Source: Paraglaciecola chathamensis S18K6 (GTDB taxonomy: Bacteria > Pseudomonadota > Gammaproteobacteria > Enterobacterales > Alteromonadaceae). From it: DNA of 64,000 nt. This document shows positions 1-8,241 of the stretch, one piece after another (positions within the stretch are counted from its first letter, which is position 1; each line of letters begins with the position of its first letter). The stretch spans positions 1-64,000 of the forward strand of contig BAEM01000009.1 of NCBI GenBank assembly GCA_000314955.1, read 5' to 3'. The position numbers were made by a program, and so were the translations under genes. The notes under the pieces were generated by a model. The model was not told the origin of the DNA. It did not search any database and worked only from the letters and a program-made list of their open reading frames with translations.

Positions 1-35
1 AGGCCGACTTTACCCACCTCTGTAAAACTTTTCAT
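1..35 (-). CDS. Possible 5' end of a leftward gene cut by the window edge
   Basis: An ATG on the minus strand at position 35 opens a frame, MKSFTEVGKVGL, that runs off the left edge. The bases before it hold only a weak purine-rich stretch, so the start is uncertain. Eleven or twelve residues are too few to name a product. The roughly 170 bases between this ATG and the end of the next gene carry no other recognisable feature. Confidence 0.25.
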   Translation of the reverse strand, partial: MKSFTEVGKVG

Positions 36-204
36 TTGCTTTATCGTCTTAAATCACAAACAGCGACATACAGACAAGCTTTTTAGCAGGCGCGTATGTT
101 AGGGAAAACCGCTGACGTGCGCAAGTGTTTACTGAGATAAAGTGAGGATAGCGGTGATTTAACAACCAATTCCTTTTGATTGTTATGCTGGCTATGAATT
201 TGGA

Positions 205-798
205 TTAAGCTGCTGGCAACTCTATCTTGCCATTAATCACCATAATGCAATCCATACCTGCATGCTCAGCAGCTTGACGGCCAATTTCTGTGTCTTCAAA
301 GACCACACATTCCTTAGCTGTAAGCCCCATATTCTTGGCTACTGTTAAAAATGTTTCACCGTGAGGCTTACCGTGTGTCACGTCTGATGCGGTGACCACT
401 GTTTCTACGTGCTCTAACAAGCCAGTTTCGGTTAACATACGAATCGCGTTTTCTCGTTCAGAGCCTGTACCAACTCCCATTCTAAGCGTACCTTTATAGC
501 GCTGCATAACATCAAATGTTTCTTGAATGACCGATAAGCTTTCATCTAACGCTAACCAAGCTTGACGCTTAAATTCTGCAACCTCATCTAGATCATGGGT
601 CATACTGTGTTTTTCATTCAGCAATTGCGCTATTTGTCGCGTGGGTACGCCACCTAAATCGTGAATGTATTGGCCGTCAAACGGATATCCAAATTGTTCG
701 CAGGTTTGTTGCCATGCAATAGCATGAGATCCCATAGAGTCGATTAACGTACCGTCCATATCAAAAACGATCCCTTTGTAACGGCTTAAATCTGGCAT
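205..798 (-). CDS. HAD-superfamily phosphatase, YqaB / beta-phosphoglucomutase-like
   Basis: A 197-residue cytoplasmic hydrolase of the haloacid dehalogenase superfamily. Motif I is FDMDGTLID at residues 12-20, with D13 as the expected nucleophile and D15 as the acid/base. Motif II lies in GVGTGSERE, the lysine motif is in HGKPHGETF, and the acidic metal-binding motif is VFEDTEIG. Length and the small helical cap between motifs I and II fit subfamily IA enzymes such as E. coli YqaB, which dephosphorylates sugar phosphates. The true substrate cannot be read from sequence. The ATG at 798 has an AGGAG ribosome-binding site. It shares a strand with nadA but a terminator separates them, so it is probably a single-gene unit. 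Confidence 0.8.
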   Translation of the reverse strand: MPDLSRYKGIVFDMDGTLIDSMGSHAIAWQQTCEQFGYPFDGQYIHDLGGVPTRQIAQLLNEKHSMTHDLDEVAEFKRQAWLALDESLSVIQETFDVMQRYKGTLRMGVGTGSERENAIRMLTETGLLEHVETVVTASDVTHGKPHGETFLTVAKNMGLTAKECVVFEDTEIGRQAAEHAGMDCIMVINGKIELPAA

Positions 799-861
799 GA
801 TTGCTCCTAAATAGTCGAATTAAAACAGAACTCTATACTGTTTATGTGGCCGAAAAATGAA

Positions 862-883
862 AAAGCCAGCGTTGGCTGGCTTT
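862..883 (-). terminator. Rho-independent terminator after nadA
   Basis: A 9-bp perfect stem (AAAGCCAGC / GCTGGCTTT) with a four-base loop. Read leftwards, a T-rich run follows it. It lies about 35 bases past the nadA stop codon, in nadA's direction. Confidence 0.8.
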
Positions 884-919
884 CTCTTAATGGCAAAATG
901 CTTCGCACATAAAATGGAA

Positions 920-1978
920 CTATGCGTTGCCGGTAACCTTCATTTTTAGGTCGGCTGAGAAATCGAGCATTCTATCAAGCGGCACCAATGCTTTTTTACG
1001 CAGTTCGTCATCAACAAAGATTTCGTGCCCAGACGGTGCAGTTAGCGCATTGTAAATAGCTTCGAGTCCGTTCATCGCCATCCAAGGGCAATGGGCGCAG
1101 CTTTTGCAAGTTGCGCCATTACCTGCGGTGGGCGCTTCTAAAAAGGTTTTATTTGGCTCTAACTGCTGCATCTTATAAAAAATGCCTCGGTCAGTCGCTA
1201 CAATAAACGTATCGTTAGGTAACGTACGAGAAGCATTGATAAGTTGGGTAGTTGAGCCTACAGCATCAGCGAGCTCAACAACACTCGCAGGTGATTCTGG
1301 GTGCACTAGCACAGCAGCATCGGGGTAAAGATGCTTCATGTCTCGCAGCGCTTTGGCAGAGAATTCGTCATGCACAATACACTCGCCTTGCCACATCAAC
1401 ATATCAGCGCCGGTTTCTTTAGCGATGTACGCCCCTAAATGACGGTCAGGCGCCCAGATAATTTTTTTGCCTTGGGCGTCTAAATGCTCAACAATTTCCA
1501 GAGCGATGCTGGATGTAACCACCCAATCAGCGCGCGCTTTTACCGCAGCAGATGTGTTGGCATATACCACAACGGTATGATCTGGGTGCGCATCACAAAA
1601 TGCTGAAAACTCAGCGTCTGGGCAACCAATATCCAGTGAACAGGTTGCCTCTAAGGTAGGCATGATCACGGTTTTATCAGGGCTTAATATTTTAGCGGTT
1701 TCGCCCATGAAACGCACGCCAGCCACCACTAAAGTTTGCGCATCGCAGTCGCGACCATAACGTGCCATTTCAAGGGAGTCAGAAATACAACCCCCCGTTT
1801 CTTCGGCTAACGCTTGAATTTCGTGATCGGTATAGTAATGCGCAACCAAAGTGGCATTTTTTTCAATCAACAATTGTTTAATTTTGTCGATGTAATCTTG
1901 TTGCTGAACAGTAGTTAGTCGCGCTGGTTTTGCTGGGAACGGATAATCAACCGTGCCGATAGAAAGTGCCTGATTCAT
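920..1978 (-). CDS. nadA: Quinolinate synthase NadA
   Basis: 352 residues, the usual length for the family. NadA condenses iminoaspartate (made by NadB) with dihydroxyacetone phosphate to give quinolinate in de novo NAD synthesis. The three cysteines that hold the [4Fe-4S] cluster in the E. coli enzyme are present at the same numbers: C113 (ATCSLDIGC), C200 (QGECIVH) and C297 (CKSCAHCPW, which also holds C291 and C294). HYYTDHEIQ near residue 47 and TSSIALE near 155 are typical of the substrate pocket. nadB is not in the window. The ATG start has only a weak ribosome-binding site. The gene is followed by a clear terminator. Confidence 0.97.
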   Translation of the reverse strand: MNQALSIGTVDYPFPAKPARLTTVQQQDYIDKIKQLLIEKNATLVAHYYTDHEIQALAEETGGCISDSLEMARYGRDCDAQTLVVAGVRFMGETAKILSPDKTVIMPTLEATCSLDIGCPDAEFSAFCDAHPDHTVVVYANTSAAVKARADWVVTSSIALEIVEHLDAQGKKIIWAPDRHLGAYIAKETGADMLMWQGECIVHDEFSAKALRDMKHLYPDAAVLVHPESPASVVELADAVGSTTQLINASRTLPNDTFIVATDRGIFYKMQQLEPNKTFLEAPTAGNGATCKSCAHCPWMAMNGLEAIYNALTAPSGHEIFVDDELRKKALVPLDRMLDFSADLKMKVTGNA

Positions 1979-2077
1979 AGTGCTAAGTAGGTTTTCGCAA
2001 ACATCGTAAGTCGTCTGGGTAGTATACCGTTTGTGCGCACAAAAATCACACTTCCTGTTATATCAAAATCAACCGAC

Positions 2078-3496
2078 TTAATCTGCTTGTAGGTATTGCT
2101 GATAGCGGGTACGCCAGTATTCCCCTTGTTCAGCGTCGCCTTTGGCTTCATAACCTTGGTATAAATTAATGTAAGCAGGGGTTAATAAGGGCTTTTGCCC
2201 TAATCGTTCGGCCCATGCTTTAAGATAAAACTTTGGAATATAAGGCACATCGTAAAATTCCATGAAGGTCGTTTTTTGACTGGGTTTATATGCTTGCCAC
2301 GGATGGTTATCACAAGTGCGAGCGGGACTTATCGTTACCCCTTCCTTGTTTCCTTGTATTAACCACTCCTTAATTACCGGTTTCTCCTGCCCCTGGCGCA
2401 CTCTCAGGTTAGGTGCATTATTTGTGTGACAAATACTGCTCGCTAGCGCAGAGGACAAAGGGTATTCATCTACAAACCCTGCGAAATGGGCTAATTCATG
2501 CACGAAAACGTTGTAATCGTCTTTACTATCTAAAAACATCACCCCATTGTGCACATTTGCCTTCCCCGTATCAGCTAACACCACAATATGCGTAAAATCC
2601 TGCTCACTGAGAGAATGACTGAGCTGGGTGATATCGCAGCCCAATCGAGCTGCACCTTGCCAATTGGCCGAGCATGAGAGCGCTTCACTGCTTAGCCATA
2701 TTGGCTGGTTAATGCATATAGGCAACGTCGTTAATCGTGTGTCGCTTTCGAAGCGATGCTTAAGCTCTTTGCCTTGCAAAACAGAATGCAAAGTGCTGGC
2801 TACAATTTGCAATTTTTGGTCGCACCGAGTAGTTGCTGCGTTATGCAATGCATTATTGCTGGGCTGTGAGTAGCCTGTCGCTAAAGCTTGCTCCTTAGCG
2901 CTAGAGCTAGCAATATTCGCTGAACTGAGCATTGACAAGAGCTCGACCGCATCTCGACTACCAAGCTCGGCAGCTTTGTTTAAAAGCGCACGCGCTTTGC
3001 GCTCTTGCCCCGCTATAGACAACCACTTAGCATAATACAGAGCACTTTGCGCATCTCGTGACGCGGCTTTTGTGAGCCAATACTGGGCTTTTTGTCGCTG
3101 GTTTTTCACCACAAAATGATGGTACAGAGCCACTTGCGCATCTATATCATCCTGCTGTGCTGCGTAAGAAAGCACCTTTATAGAAGCCCTACTTTGCTTA
3201 GTATTGCCTTGCAAATCAGAAAAATAGCGCTGCGCCTTTGGTGAGCCCGCTAATTTCGCGAAGTGTAGCCAGTAACCGCTTTTTTGCTTTATAGCTTGTT
3301 GACTAAGCCTAGATAACGCAGTTGGGTCACCTACTAGGTAGGCTTTATATAAGTAATGAAATGTTGCCTGATGATTGGCGGCTTGTTCGTTTAGAGAAGC
3401 TTGGGCATTTAGAAAGGTTAAGTAACATGCCATGTCGCTGCGCCCAGTGAATAACCAGGCGGCAGATAAAATGAACAATAGGCTGAGTTTCAGCAC
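2078..3496 (-). CDS. Exported Sel1/TPR-repeat protein with M64-like metallopeptidase motif
   Basis: 472 residues, GTG start (GGTGCTG). A hydrophobic N-terminus (residues 1-17) looks like a signal peptide or anchor. Residues about 35-190 contain Sel1/TPR-like helical repeats, for example YWLTKAASRDAQSALYYAKW and LLNKAAELGSRDAVELL. Residues 333-343 read HELAHFAGFVD and continue into EYP. This is the HExxHxxGxxD zinc-binding pattern followed by DEY that is seen in M64 (IgA-type) peptidases, with H333, H337 and probably D343 as ligands and E334 as catalyst. Six cysteines lie between about 225 and 400. It starts 27 bp after the nlpI stop codon on the same strand, so the two are probably co-transcribed. 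Peptidase activity is inferred from the motif, and the combination with Sel1 repeats is unusual. Confidence 0.6.
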   Translation of the reverse strand: MLKLSLLFILSAAWLFTGRSDMACYLTFLNAQASLNEQAANHQATFHYLYKAYLVGDPTALSRLSQQAIKQKSGYWLHFAKLAGSPKAQRYFSDLQGNTKQSRASIKVLSYAAQQDDIDAQVALYHHFVVKNQRQKAQYWLTKAASRDAQSALYYAKWLSIAGQERKARALLNKAAELGSRDAVELLSMLSSANIASSSAKEQALATGYSQPSNNALHNAATTRCDQKLQIVASTLHSVLQGKELKHRFESDTRLTTLPICINQPIWLSSEALSCSANWQGAARLGCDITQLSHSLSEQDFTHIVVLADTGKANVHNGVMFLDSKDDYNVFVHELAHFAGFVDEYPLSSALASSICHTNNAPNLRVRQGQEKPVIKEWLIQGNKEGVTISPARTCDNHPWQAYKPSQKTTFMEFYDVPYIPKFYLKAWAERLGQKPLLTPAYINLYQGYEAKGDAEQGEYWRTRYQQYLQAD

Positions 3497-3523
3497 CTAC
3501 TGCAACTTTTCGCTTGGTTATCG

Positions 3524-4420
3524 TTATGGTGCTTCACTGTCAGCGACAGCTTTATCACGCAGCATATCGAGCTCTAAACGGGCATATCTGTGCTCTACAT
3601 ATTCAAACACATTGGTGCTTAAAGCTAATTTAAAATAGTTAGACGCCACCCCGCGATTTCCCAGCGCTGAGTTGTACTTTCCTAAGTAAAAATAGGCTTC
3701 ACACAGGCGGTCCGTTAACTCCTGCTGACTCGTCACCCCTTGAATTAACCCGTTTAATAAGGCCTGCTCGTCAATTCTTCCTAAGTAAAGATCAACCAGA
3801 TGTGTTGCCCAATTGTCGCTACTCAAGTTTTCACGATTTTCACTCAATGTGACCAGAGCTTGCGGCTGATCAAGCTCACTCTGCGCGATAAAAGCCCAAA
3901 GTGCACGATAAGGGTCTGACTCGTCTTTTCGATAAAACTCGCCAAAATCATTGACGGCTAAATCCGGGCGCCCACCATAATAAAGAGCAATTCCTCGGTT
4001 TAAAAAAGCAAACTCGTACTCAGGATTAATATCTAAAGTGGCATCGAAGGCTTCATATGCTTGGATAAAATTCATTTGTTGGGTGTAATGTACCCCCAAG
4101 GAATTATACGCTTCGGCCATATCGGGTTTTAAGCGAATGGCGTGATCAAAGTCGTACTGTGCCAGACCAGCTAGCCCTACACTGTCGTAAAGCATTCCTC
4201 GCTGATGTAATAACTCTGCACGTTCTTGGTCTTCTAACGGCGCTTTGGCCAAAATTTGATTGTACCTAGCGATCGCCATTTGCGAGCGCACACTCATCGG
4301 TGCAGGCTCAGCTAATAACAAGTTACTCATTTGTGCTTGACTGCGCTGCGCTTGGTTACCGCCCGCACACCCCCCAAGCAATAATCCGAACAATACCAGT
4401 GAAAGAAATTTAATATGCAT
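3524..4420 (-). CDS. nlpI: TPR lipoprotein NlpI
   Basis: 298 residues. The N-terminus LVLFGLLLGGCAGG is a lipoprotein signal with the lipid-accepting cysteine at about residue 18. Tetratricopeptide repeats follow, with stretches close to E. coli NlpI: LLHQRGMLYDSVGLAGLA, RPDMAEAYNSLGVHYTQ and LNRGIALYYGGRPDLA. In E. coli NlpI is an outer-membrane adaptor that brings the murein hydrolase MepS to the protease Prc. In enterobacteria it follows pnp, but here it precedes a predicted periplasmic metallopeptidase gene. The ATG at 4420 has no obvious Shine-Dalgarno sequence. The 199 bases upstream separate it from the divergent cdd gene and should hold both promoters. Confidence 0.9.
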   Translation of the reverse strand: MHIKFLSLVLFGLLLGGCAGGNQAQRSQAQMSNLLLAEPAPMSVRSQMAIARYNQILAKAPLEDQERAELLHQRGMLYDSVGLAGLAQYDFDHAIRLKPDMAEAYNSLGVHYTQQMNFIQAYEAFDATLDINPEYEFAFLNRGIALYYGGRPDLAVNDFGEFYRKDESDPYRALWAFIAQSELDQPQALVTLSENRENLSSDNWATHLVDLYLGRIDEQALLNGLIQGVTSQQELTDRLCEAYFYLGKYNSALGNRGVASNYFKLALSTNVFEYVEHRYARLELDMLRDKAVADSEAP

Positions 4421-4619
4421 AAGAATGTACGACGCTTGACCTATAGTGATGGCGATAAAAATGTCAAATCAGCCAGAAGAATAATGCCCAGTAAACAGGC
4501 AGGGTGGCGTATTTACCTATAAATGTAAAGACAACAACCCAGTGAAAATTGCAATCTACTGTATCAAGTTGTAAAAATGATGCACACTAGCCAGCTACTT
4601 AGAAAAAAGCGATATTATT

Positions 4620-5018
4620 TTGAACAAGCAACAAACCGATTTACAGAGTCTATTCAACGCGGCATTAGATGTACAAGCTAAAGCCCATGCTCCTTATTCT
4701 GACTATCGAGTTGGGTCAGCCCTAGTGGCTGAGGACGGCAATACCTATACTGGCTGTAATGTAGAAAATGTCTCCTTTCCACTAGGCCAATGCGCAGAAG
4801 GCAACGCGTTAGCAGCTATGGTTGCAGGTGGCGCAAGACAGGTAAAAGAAATTCTGATCGCGAGCCCTAACGAGCATTTTTGTTCACCTTGTGGTGGTTG
4901 CCGCCAGCGTATTTTTGAATTCGCAAGTAAAGACACATTAGTCCATATGGCCACCAGCGAAGGGGAAATAAAAACACTTTCGATGAATGAAATATTACCC
5001 TTTGCATTTGACCAATGA
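4620..5018 (+). CDS. cdd: Cytidine deaminase (small homotetrameric type)
   Basis: 132 residues, the length of the tetrameric Bacillus-type cytidine deaminases rather than the roughly 295-residue E. coli dimer type. It converts cytidine and deoxycytidine to uridine and deoxyuridine in pyrimidine salvage. The zinc site is complete: C58-A-E60 (E60 as proton shuttle) and PCGGCRQ with C91 and C94. The frame opens with TTG at 4620. No in-frame ATG lies upstream, and this start gives the correct family length, but the ribosome-binding site is poor (AGAAAAAAG). The gene stands alone and points away from nlpI. Confidence 0.93.
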   Translation: MNKQQTDLQSLFNAALDVQAKAHAPYSDYRVGSALVAEDGNTYTGCNVENVSFPLGQCAEGNALAAMVAGGARQVKEILIASPNEHFCSPCGGCRQRIFEFASKDTLVHMATSEGEIKTLSMNEILPFAFDQ

Positions 5019-5087
5019 ACATTTTCGTTTATTGAGTGAGTGCAGGTCTGCAAAAACTGCTTAAAAACTAATCTACGAAAAACATGA

Positions 5088-5115
5088 TTGATTAAAATTC
5101 CACCGCGACTATAAT
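5088..5115 (+). promoter_or_regulatory. Possible sigma-70 promoter
   Basis: TTGATT and TATAAT separated by 16 bp. It lies about 200 bases upstream of the first PEP-CTERM gene and could give a long leader that includes the GTC-N7-TTTACA box and the -24/-12 element. The match is good, but such matches also occur by chance in AT-rich spacers. Confidence 0.4.
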
Positions 5116-5164
5116 GAGCGCCATTACTAAGCGTATGCGTGAAGAAACAAAGCGCATAAAAAAC

Positions 5165-5180
5165 GTCCAACTTTTTTACA
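5165..5180 (+). promoter_or_regulatory. Conserved GTC-N7-TTTACA box, copy 1
   Basis: GTCCAACTTTTTTACA. The same pattern, in the same orientation relative to the gene, is found before the other two PEP-CTERM genes (6354-6369 and 37204-37219). It ends 62 bp before the -24/-12 element, a normal place for a sigma-54 activator site. I suggest it corresponds to the regulatory motif reported upstream of PEP-CTERM genes in other bacteria. Confidence 0.6.
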
Positions 5181-5242
5181 CTTATTTATTCAGGGTAATA
5201 AGACCAAAGTATAAGCCACTGAATAAAAACGAAAAATTAAAG

Positions 5243-5259
5243 TTGGCCTAGTTAGTGCT
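5243..5259 (+). promoter_or_regulatory. Sigma-54-type -24/-12 promoter of the first PEP-CTERM gene
   Basis: TTGGCCTAGTTAGTGCT. The GG (-24) and GC (-12) pairs are 12 bases apart as required, and the flanking bases partly match the YTGGCACGRNNNTTGCW consensus. The -12 GC lies 57 bp before the ATG at 5314. Alone this match is moderate. The equivalent elements at the two other PEP-CTERM genes support it. Confidence 0.6.
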
Positions 5260-5313
5260 TAACCACTAATTCAAATAACAGTTTGCAGTTAGGTCGTCGT
5301 AAAGGAGTAACCT

Positions 5314-6153
5314 ATGACACGTTTATTTAAGAAAGCTAAATTCATTTCAGCAGCCGCTTTACTAGCGCTAACTGCATCGCAAAATATCAGCGCGGCAACA
5401 ATTAGTTTCGGTGGCCAAACCGCCACTGACAATTCCGGTAAAACAAGTAATAACGTAAATTCCGATAACACGATTAATGCAATCAGTGATGGTTTTTTTG
5501 TTGAAACCTTTGATGCGGCTACCGCTATTCCAGGTTTACCGGGCGCTAATGACACAAGCTATAATGTAGCGGGAAAATCAGACGGTTGCGCAATCAACTC
5601 GCCACTGGTTGTTCAACCTAGCTCAAGTGATGTGTTAAACGTACGTACTGGTTCGACTCGAAATGTTGCCGCAGCACCTGCAGGTGACAATACCTGCTAC
5701 GCCTACACCACGCCTGAAACTGTCGGTCAAGACAGCTTTATTGACATTGACTACAGCAGCTTTTTGGCCAGCATTGGTAATATTGAAGCCTCTTTAGCCG
5801 GTTCAAGTATTGATTACCTAGGTTTCTACTGGGGCTCAATCGACACTTACAACACATTTGAATTCTATTCAGGCGCGACGTTAGTGGAAAGTATCACGGG
5901 TGGAGAAATCTTAGGTTTACTTGACGGTGAAGCAGGTGATAGAGAATCTGATAAATCAAATGTTTACGTGAACATCAACTTCACCGTTGACGATGCATTC
6001 GATCGTTTGCGTGTTATTTCTTCTGGTGTCGCAGGCGAGTTTGATAACATAGTCGTCGGGCTTTCTAATCGTAATGTGCCGGCTCCGGCTAGCTTAGCCT
6101 TTTTAGGCTTAGGCATAATGGGCATGGTAATACGTAAAAAATTAAAAAAATAA
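5314..6153 (+). CDS. PEP-CTERM surface protein, paralog 1
   Basis: 279 residues. A signal peptide covers about residues 1-28. The mature region contains the SYNVAG, NVAAAPAGDN and GFYWGSIDTYNTFEFY segments shared with the gene downstream; the last resembles a motif common in exosortase-dependent surface proteins. The C-terminus is a sorting signal: VPAP at 255-258, a hydrophobic segment, and the basic tail RKKLKK. Exosortase is expected to cleave there and pass the protein to the cell surface or exopolysaccharide. No exosortase gene lies in the window. The ATG has an AAAGGAG ribosome-binding site. The motif is PAP rather than PEP in all three sorting signals here. The role of the mature protein is unknown. 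Confidence 0.88.
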   Translation: MTRLFKKAKFISAAALLALTASQNISAATISFGGQTATDNSGKTSNNVNSDNTINAISDGFFVETFDAATAIPGLPGANDTSYNVAGKSDGCAINSPLVVQPSSSDVLNVRTGSTRNVAAAPAGDNTCYAYTTPETVGQDSFIDIDYSSFLASIGNIEASLAGSSIDYLGFYWGSIDTYNTFEFYSGATLVESITGGEILGLLDGEAGDRESDKSNVYVNINFTVDDAFDRLRVISSGVAGEFDNIVVGLSNRNVPAPASLAFLGLGIMGMVIRKKLKK

Positions 6154-6173
6154 GCTTATTATTTTTTCACTGA

Positions 6174-6198
6174 AAAGCCGGTCCGCCGGCTTTTTTTG
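6174..6198 (+). terminator. Rho-independent terminator after PEP-CTERM paralog 1
   Basis: An 8-bp stem (AAAGCCGG / CCGGCTTT) with a TCCG loop, followed by a T-run. It lies 20 bases past the stop codon. It shows the two paralogs are separate transcription units, which agrees with each having its own -24/-12 element. Confidence 0.88.
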
Positions 6199-6353
6199 TG
6201 CCTCAAATTTATGTCAACGCCTTCACTTTCAATTCTTAGAGTCACTCGCCCAAGCACGGTTAAGCGGCCGATTAGCCGCTAAAAATGAAAATGAGCGCGT
6301 TGCAACGCAACTATGAAATTTTTACACACAGTGTTCATTTTAACAGCAATCCG

Positions 6354-6369
6354 GTCAATATTTTTTACG
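6354..6369 (+). promoter_or_regulatory. Conserved GTC-N7-TTTACG box, copy 2
   Basis: GTCAATATTTTTTACG, matching copies 1 and 3 except for the last base. It ends 60 bp before the -24/-12 element of the second paralog. The whole spacer 6154-6490 is explained by the terminator, this box, the promoter and the ribosome-binding site. Confidence 0.55.
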
Positions 6370-6429
6370 CTTTCGGCAGGTATTTTTACCAAACAAATAC
6401 AATACCATGATAAATCACACTAATTTCTC

Positions 6430-6446
6430 TTGGCACTATTTATGCT
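6430..6446 (+). promoter_or_regulatory. Sigma-54-type -24/-12 promoter of the second PEP-CTERM gene
   Basis: TTGGCACTATTTATGCT. TGGCAC is a perfect -24 box and ATGCT is a near-perfect -12 box, with GG and GC 12 bases apart. The -12 GC is 47 bp before the ATG at 6491. This is the best of the three matches. Confidence 0.7.
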
Positions 6447-6490
6447 AATACTTAAGTAGCAGTAATAGTAGCTGCGTAATGGAGTTACAC

Positions 6491-7333
6491 ATGAAAATTT
6501 TAAAGCACAAGAACAAATTAGCTGTATTTACAACCACCTTAATCGCATTAGCAGTTAGCCAAACTGTTGGTGCTGCTGTTATAACATTTGGCGGCCAAAC
6601 CGCGACTGATGGCTCTGGTAAAACCAGTTCAGAAATCAACGCTGATAACACAATTAACGACATATCAGATGGTTTTTTTGTTGAGACCTTTGATAGAGCC
6701 ACTGCCATCGATAGCCTCCCCCTCACACCCGACGATAGTTACAACGTCGCTGGGGCGTCGAGCGGTTGTGCGATAAACTCGCCGTTAGATGTGACAGCGA
6801 GTGACGCGTCCGTACTAAATGTTCGCAAAGGCTCTTCACGCAACGTGGCTGCGGCACCAGCTGGTGATAATTCCTGTTATGCTTACACCACACCAAGCAC
6901 GGTGGGCGTCGATAGTTTTGTAGATATTGATTACACTAACTTTTTAAACAGTATCGGCTCAACGGCTCCCTCTCTTGCTGGCTCAAGCGTAAATTACTTA
7001 GGCTTTTATTGGGGCTCAGTTGATACCTACAATTCGTTTGAGTTTTACTCTAATGATATTTTAGTGAGCCGCATCACGGGCGCAGAACTACTGGCTGAGC
7101 TAAATGGCACTGCGGGTGATCAGGAGGCGGACTCATCAAATGTTTACGTCAACATCGCTTTCGATGCAAGTGAGGCATTTAACCGCTTAAGAGTGGTGTC
7201 ATCTGGGATCGCAGGCGAGTTCGATAATATCGTCGTTGGTTTAGATAAGCGCGACGTACCTGCCCCAACTAACCTTGCCATTCTAGGATTGGGCCTATTA
7301 GGCCTTGGGATGAGCAAACGCTTTAAAAAATAA
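6491..7333 (+). CDS. PEP-CTERM surface protein, paralog 2
   Basis: 280 residues. Closely similar to the preceding gene over its whole length, so the pair is a tandem duplication. Shared segments include FGGQTATD, DGFFVETFD, NVAAAPAGDN, CYAYTTP and GEFDNIVVGL. Signal peptide about residues 1-28; sorting signal VPAP, hydrophobic segment and SKRFKK tail. I chose the ATG at 6491 because GGAG lies seven bases before it, and that GGAG overlaps the alternative ATG at 6479, which has no site of its own. Two conserved cysteines in the mature part (GCAIN and SCYAY) could form a disulfide. It has its own promoter and terminator. Confidence 0.88.
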   Translation: MKILKHKNKLAVFTTTLIALAVSQTVGAAVITFGGQTATDGSGKTSSEINADNTINDISDGFFVETFDRATAIDSLPLTPDDSYNVAGASSGCAINSPLDVTASDASVLNVRKGSSRNVAAAPAGDNSCYAYTTPSTVGVDSFVDIDYTNFLNSIGSTAPSLAGSSVNYLGFYWGSVDTYNSFEFYSNDILVSRITGAELLAELNGTAGDQEADSSNVYVNIAFDASEAFNRLRVVSSGIAGEFDNIVVGLDKRDVPAPTNLAILGLGLLGLGMSKRFKK

Positions 7334-7353
7334 GGTTAAAATAAACAGTGACG

Positions 7354-7375
7354 AAAAGCCGGCTTGCCGGCTTTT
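7354..7375 (+). terminator. Rho-independent terminator after PEP-CTERM paralog 2
   Basis: A 9-bp perfect stem (AAAAGCCGG / CCGGCTTTT) with a CTTG loop, 20 bases past the stop codon. It is almost the same sequence as the terminator of paralog 1, so the duplication probably included the terminator. Confidence 0.88.
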
Positions 7376-7569
7376 TAGTGCCGCATGTTTAACCGCCTTC
7401 TACTCTTAGTCATTTCTTCATCCCCAAAAAAACAGTACACATAAAACGCATTATTTAGCGCCCCATTGTGACGCTTTTATTAAATTTGAGGTGACACACT
7501 CCCCTGTCATGTTTCTGTTTTACTCGGCTATTACTATCCGTTAGTTTTTAGCGTGTAAGAGTAACCCTA

Positions 7570-8241
7570 ATGAGTAAAACGCTACAAAAGGCTTCGTTGT
7601 TTTTTCTAAATTCCTATACGAAACCCCAAACCCTGGCGCTCACGCCCGCGCCTGATAAACCTAAAAAAGCGCGTGAATTGAACGCAGTTGATAGATTGTT
7701 TCGAGAGCATTGGCGCGATGTATGTCGAGTTCTACATGCATGCTATGGCTCTGGGCCGCCCGAGCCAGAAGACGTCGCCCAAGAAGCCTTTAGTCGCTTC
7801 GCGCAATTACGTAATCTAGAAAAAATAGACGATCCCAAAGCGTATATCATCAAAATAGCGATGAATATCACCCTTAAGTCAATCAGTCGCCTATGCAAAA
7901 CGCGCGCATTTATTGATGAGCACATTCAACACACACAAGAGCAATGTGACGAAATGTCTCCTGAAACTATTTTACAGGCAGAACAACGTATCGCGGCTAT
8001 TCAAAAAGGCACTGAGCAACTGAGTGAGAAGCAGCGCGAAATATTGATGCGCGCCAGAATTAAAGGTCAAACATACACTCAAATATCCACTGATACAGGT
8101 TGGAGCGTCGCGGATATTTGTCGCCAACTAAACGCCGCGATGGCCTTGTTAGAGAGCATCGACGAGCAGGCAAATAATACCTGCCACCAAATGCCGGCCA
8201 CAGACGCTTCTTCTAGTAACTTTTCTTTTGAGCAAAAATAA
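7570..8241 (+). CDS. ECF sigma factor, FecI-like
   Basis: 223 residues. Region 2 lies at about 43-80 (RLFREHWRDV, PEPEDVAQEAFSRFAQL) and region 4 at about 151-193 (LSEKQREILMRARIKG, then a helix-turn-helix). FecI-type sigma factors are freed by a FecR partner when an outer-membrane TonB receptor binds its ligand, and then transcribe the receptor gene. The N-terminal 40 residues and C-terminal 30 residues are longer than in E. coli FecI and unassigned. The stop codon overlaps the start of the fecR-like gene by one base (TAATG), so translation is probably coupled. Confidence 0.88.
   Translation: MSKTLQKASLFFLNSYTKPQTLALTPAPDKPKKARELNAVDRLFREHWRDVCRVLHACYGSGPPEPEDVAQEAFSRFAQLRNLEKIDDPKAYIIKIAMNITLKSISRLCKTRAFIDEHIQHTQEQCDEMSPETILQAEQRIAAIQKGTEQLSEKQREILMRARIKGQTYTQISTDTGWSVADICRQLNAAMALLESIDEQANNTCHQMPATDASSSNFSFEQK

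Noticed and set aside
2413-2873. Plus-strand frames inside the metallopeptidase gene
   Set aside because: They are antisense shadows of a well-supported minus-strand gene.
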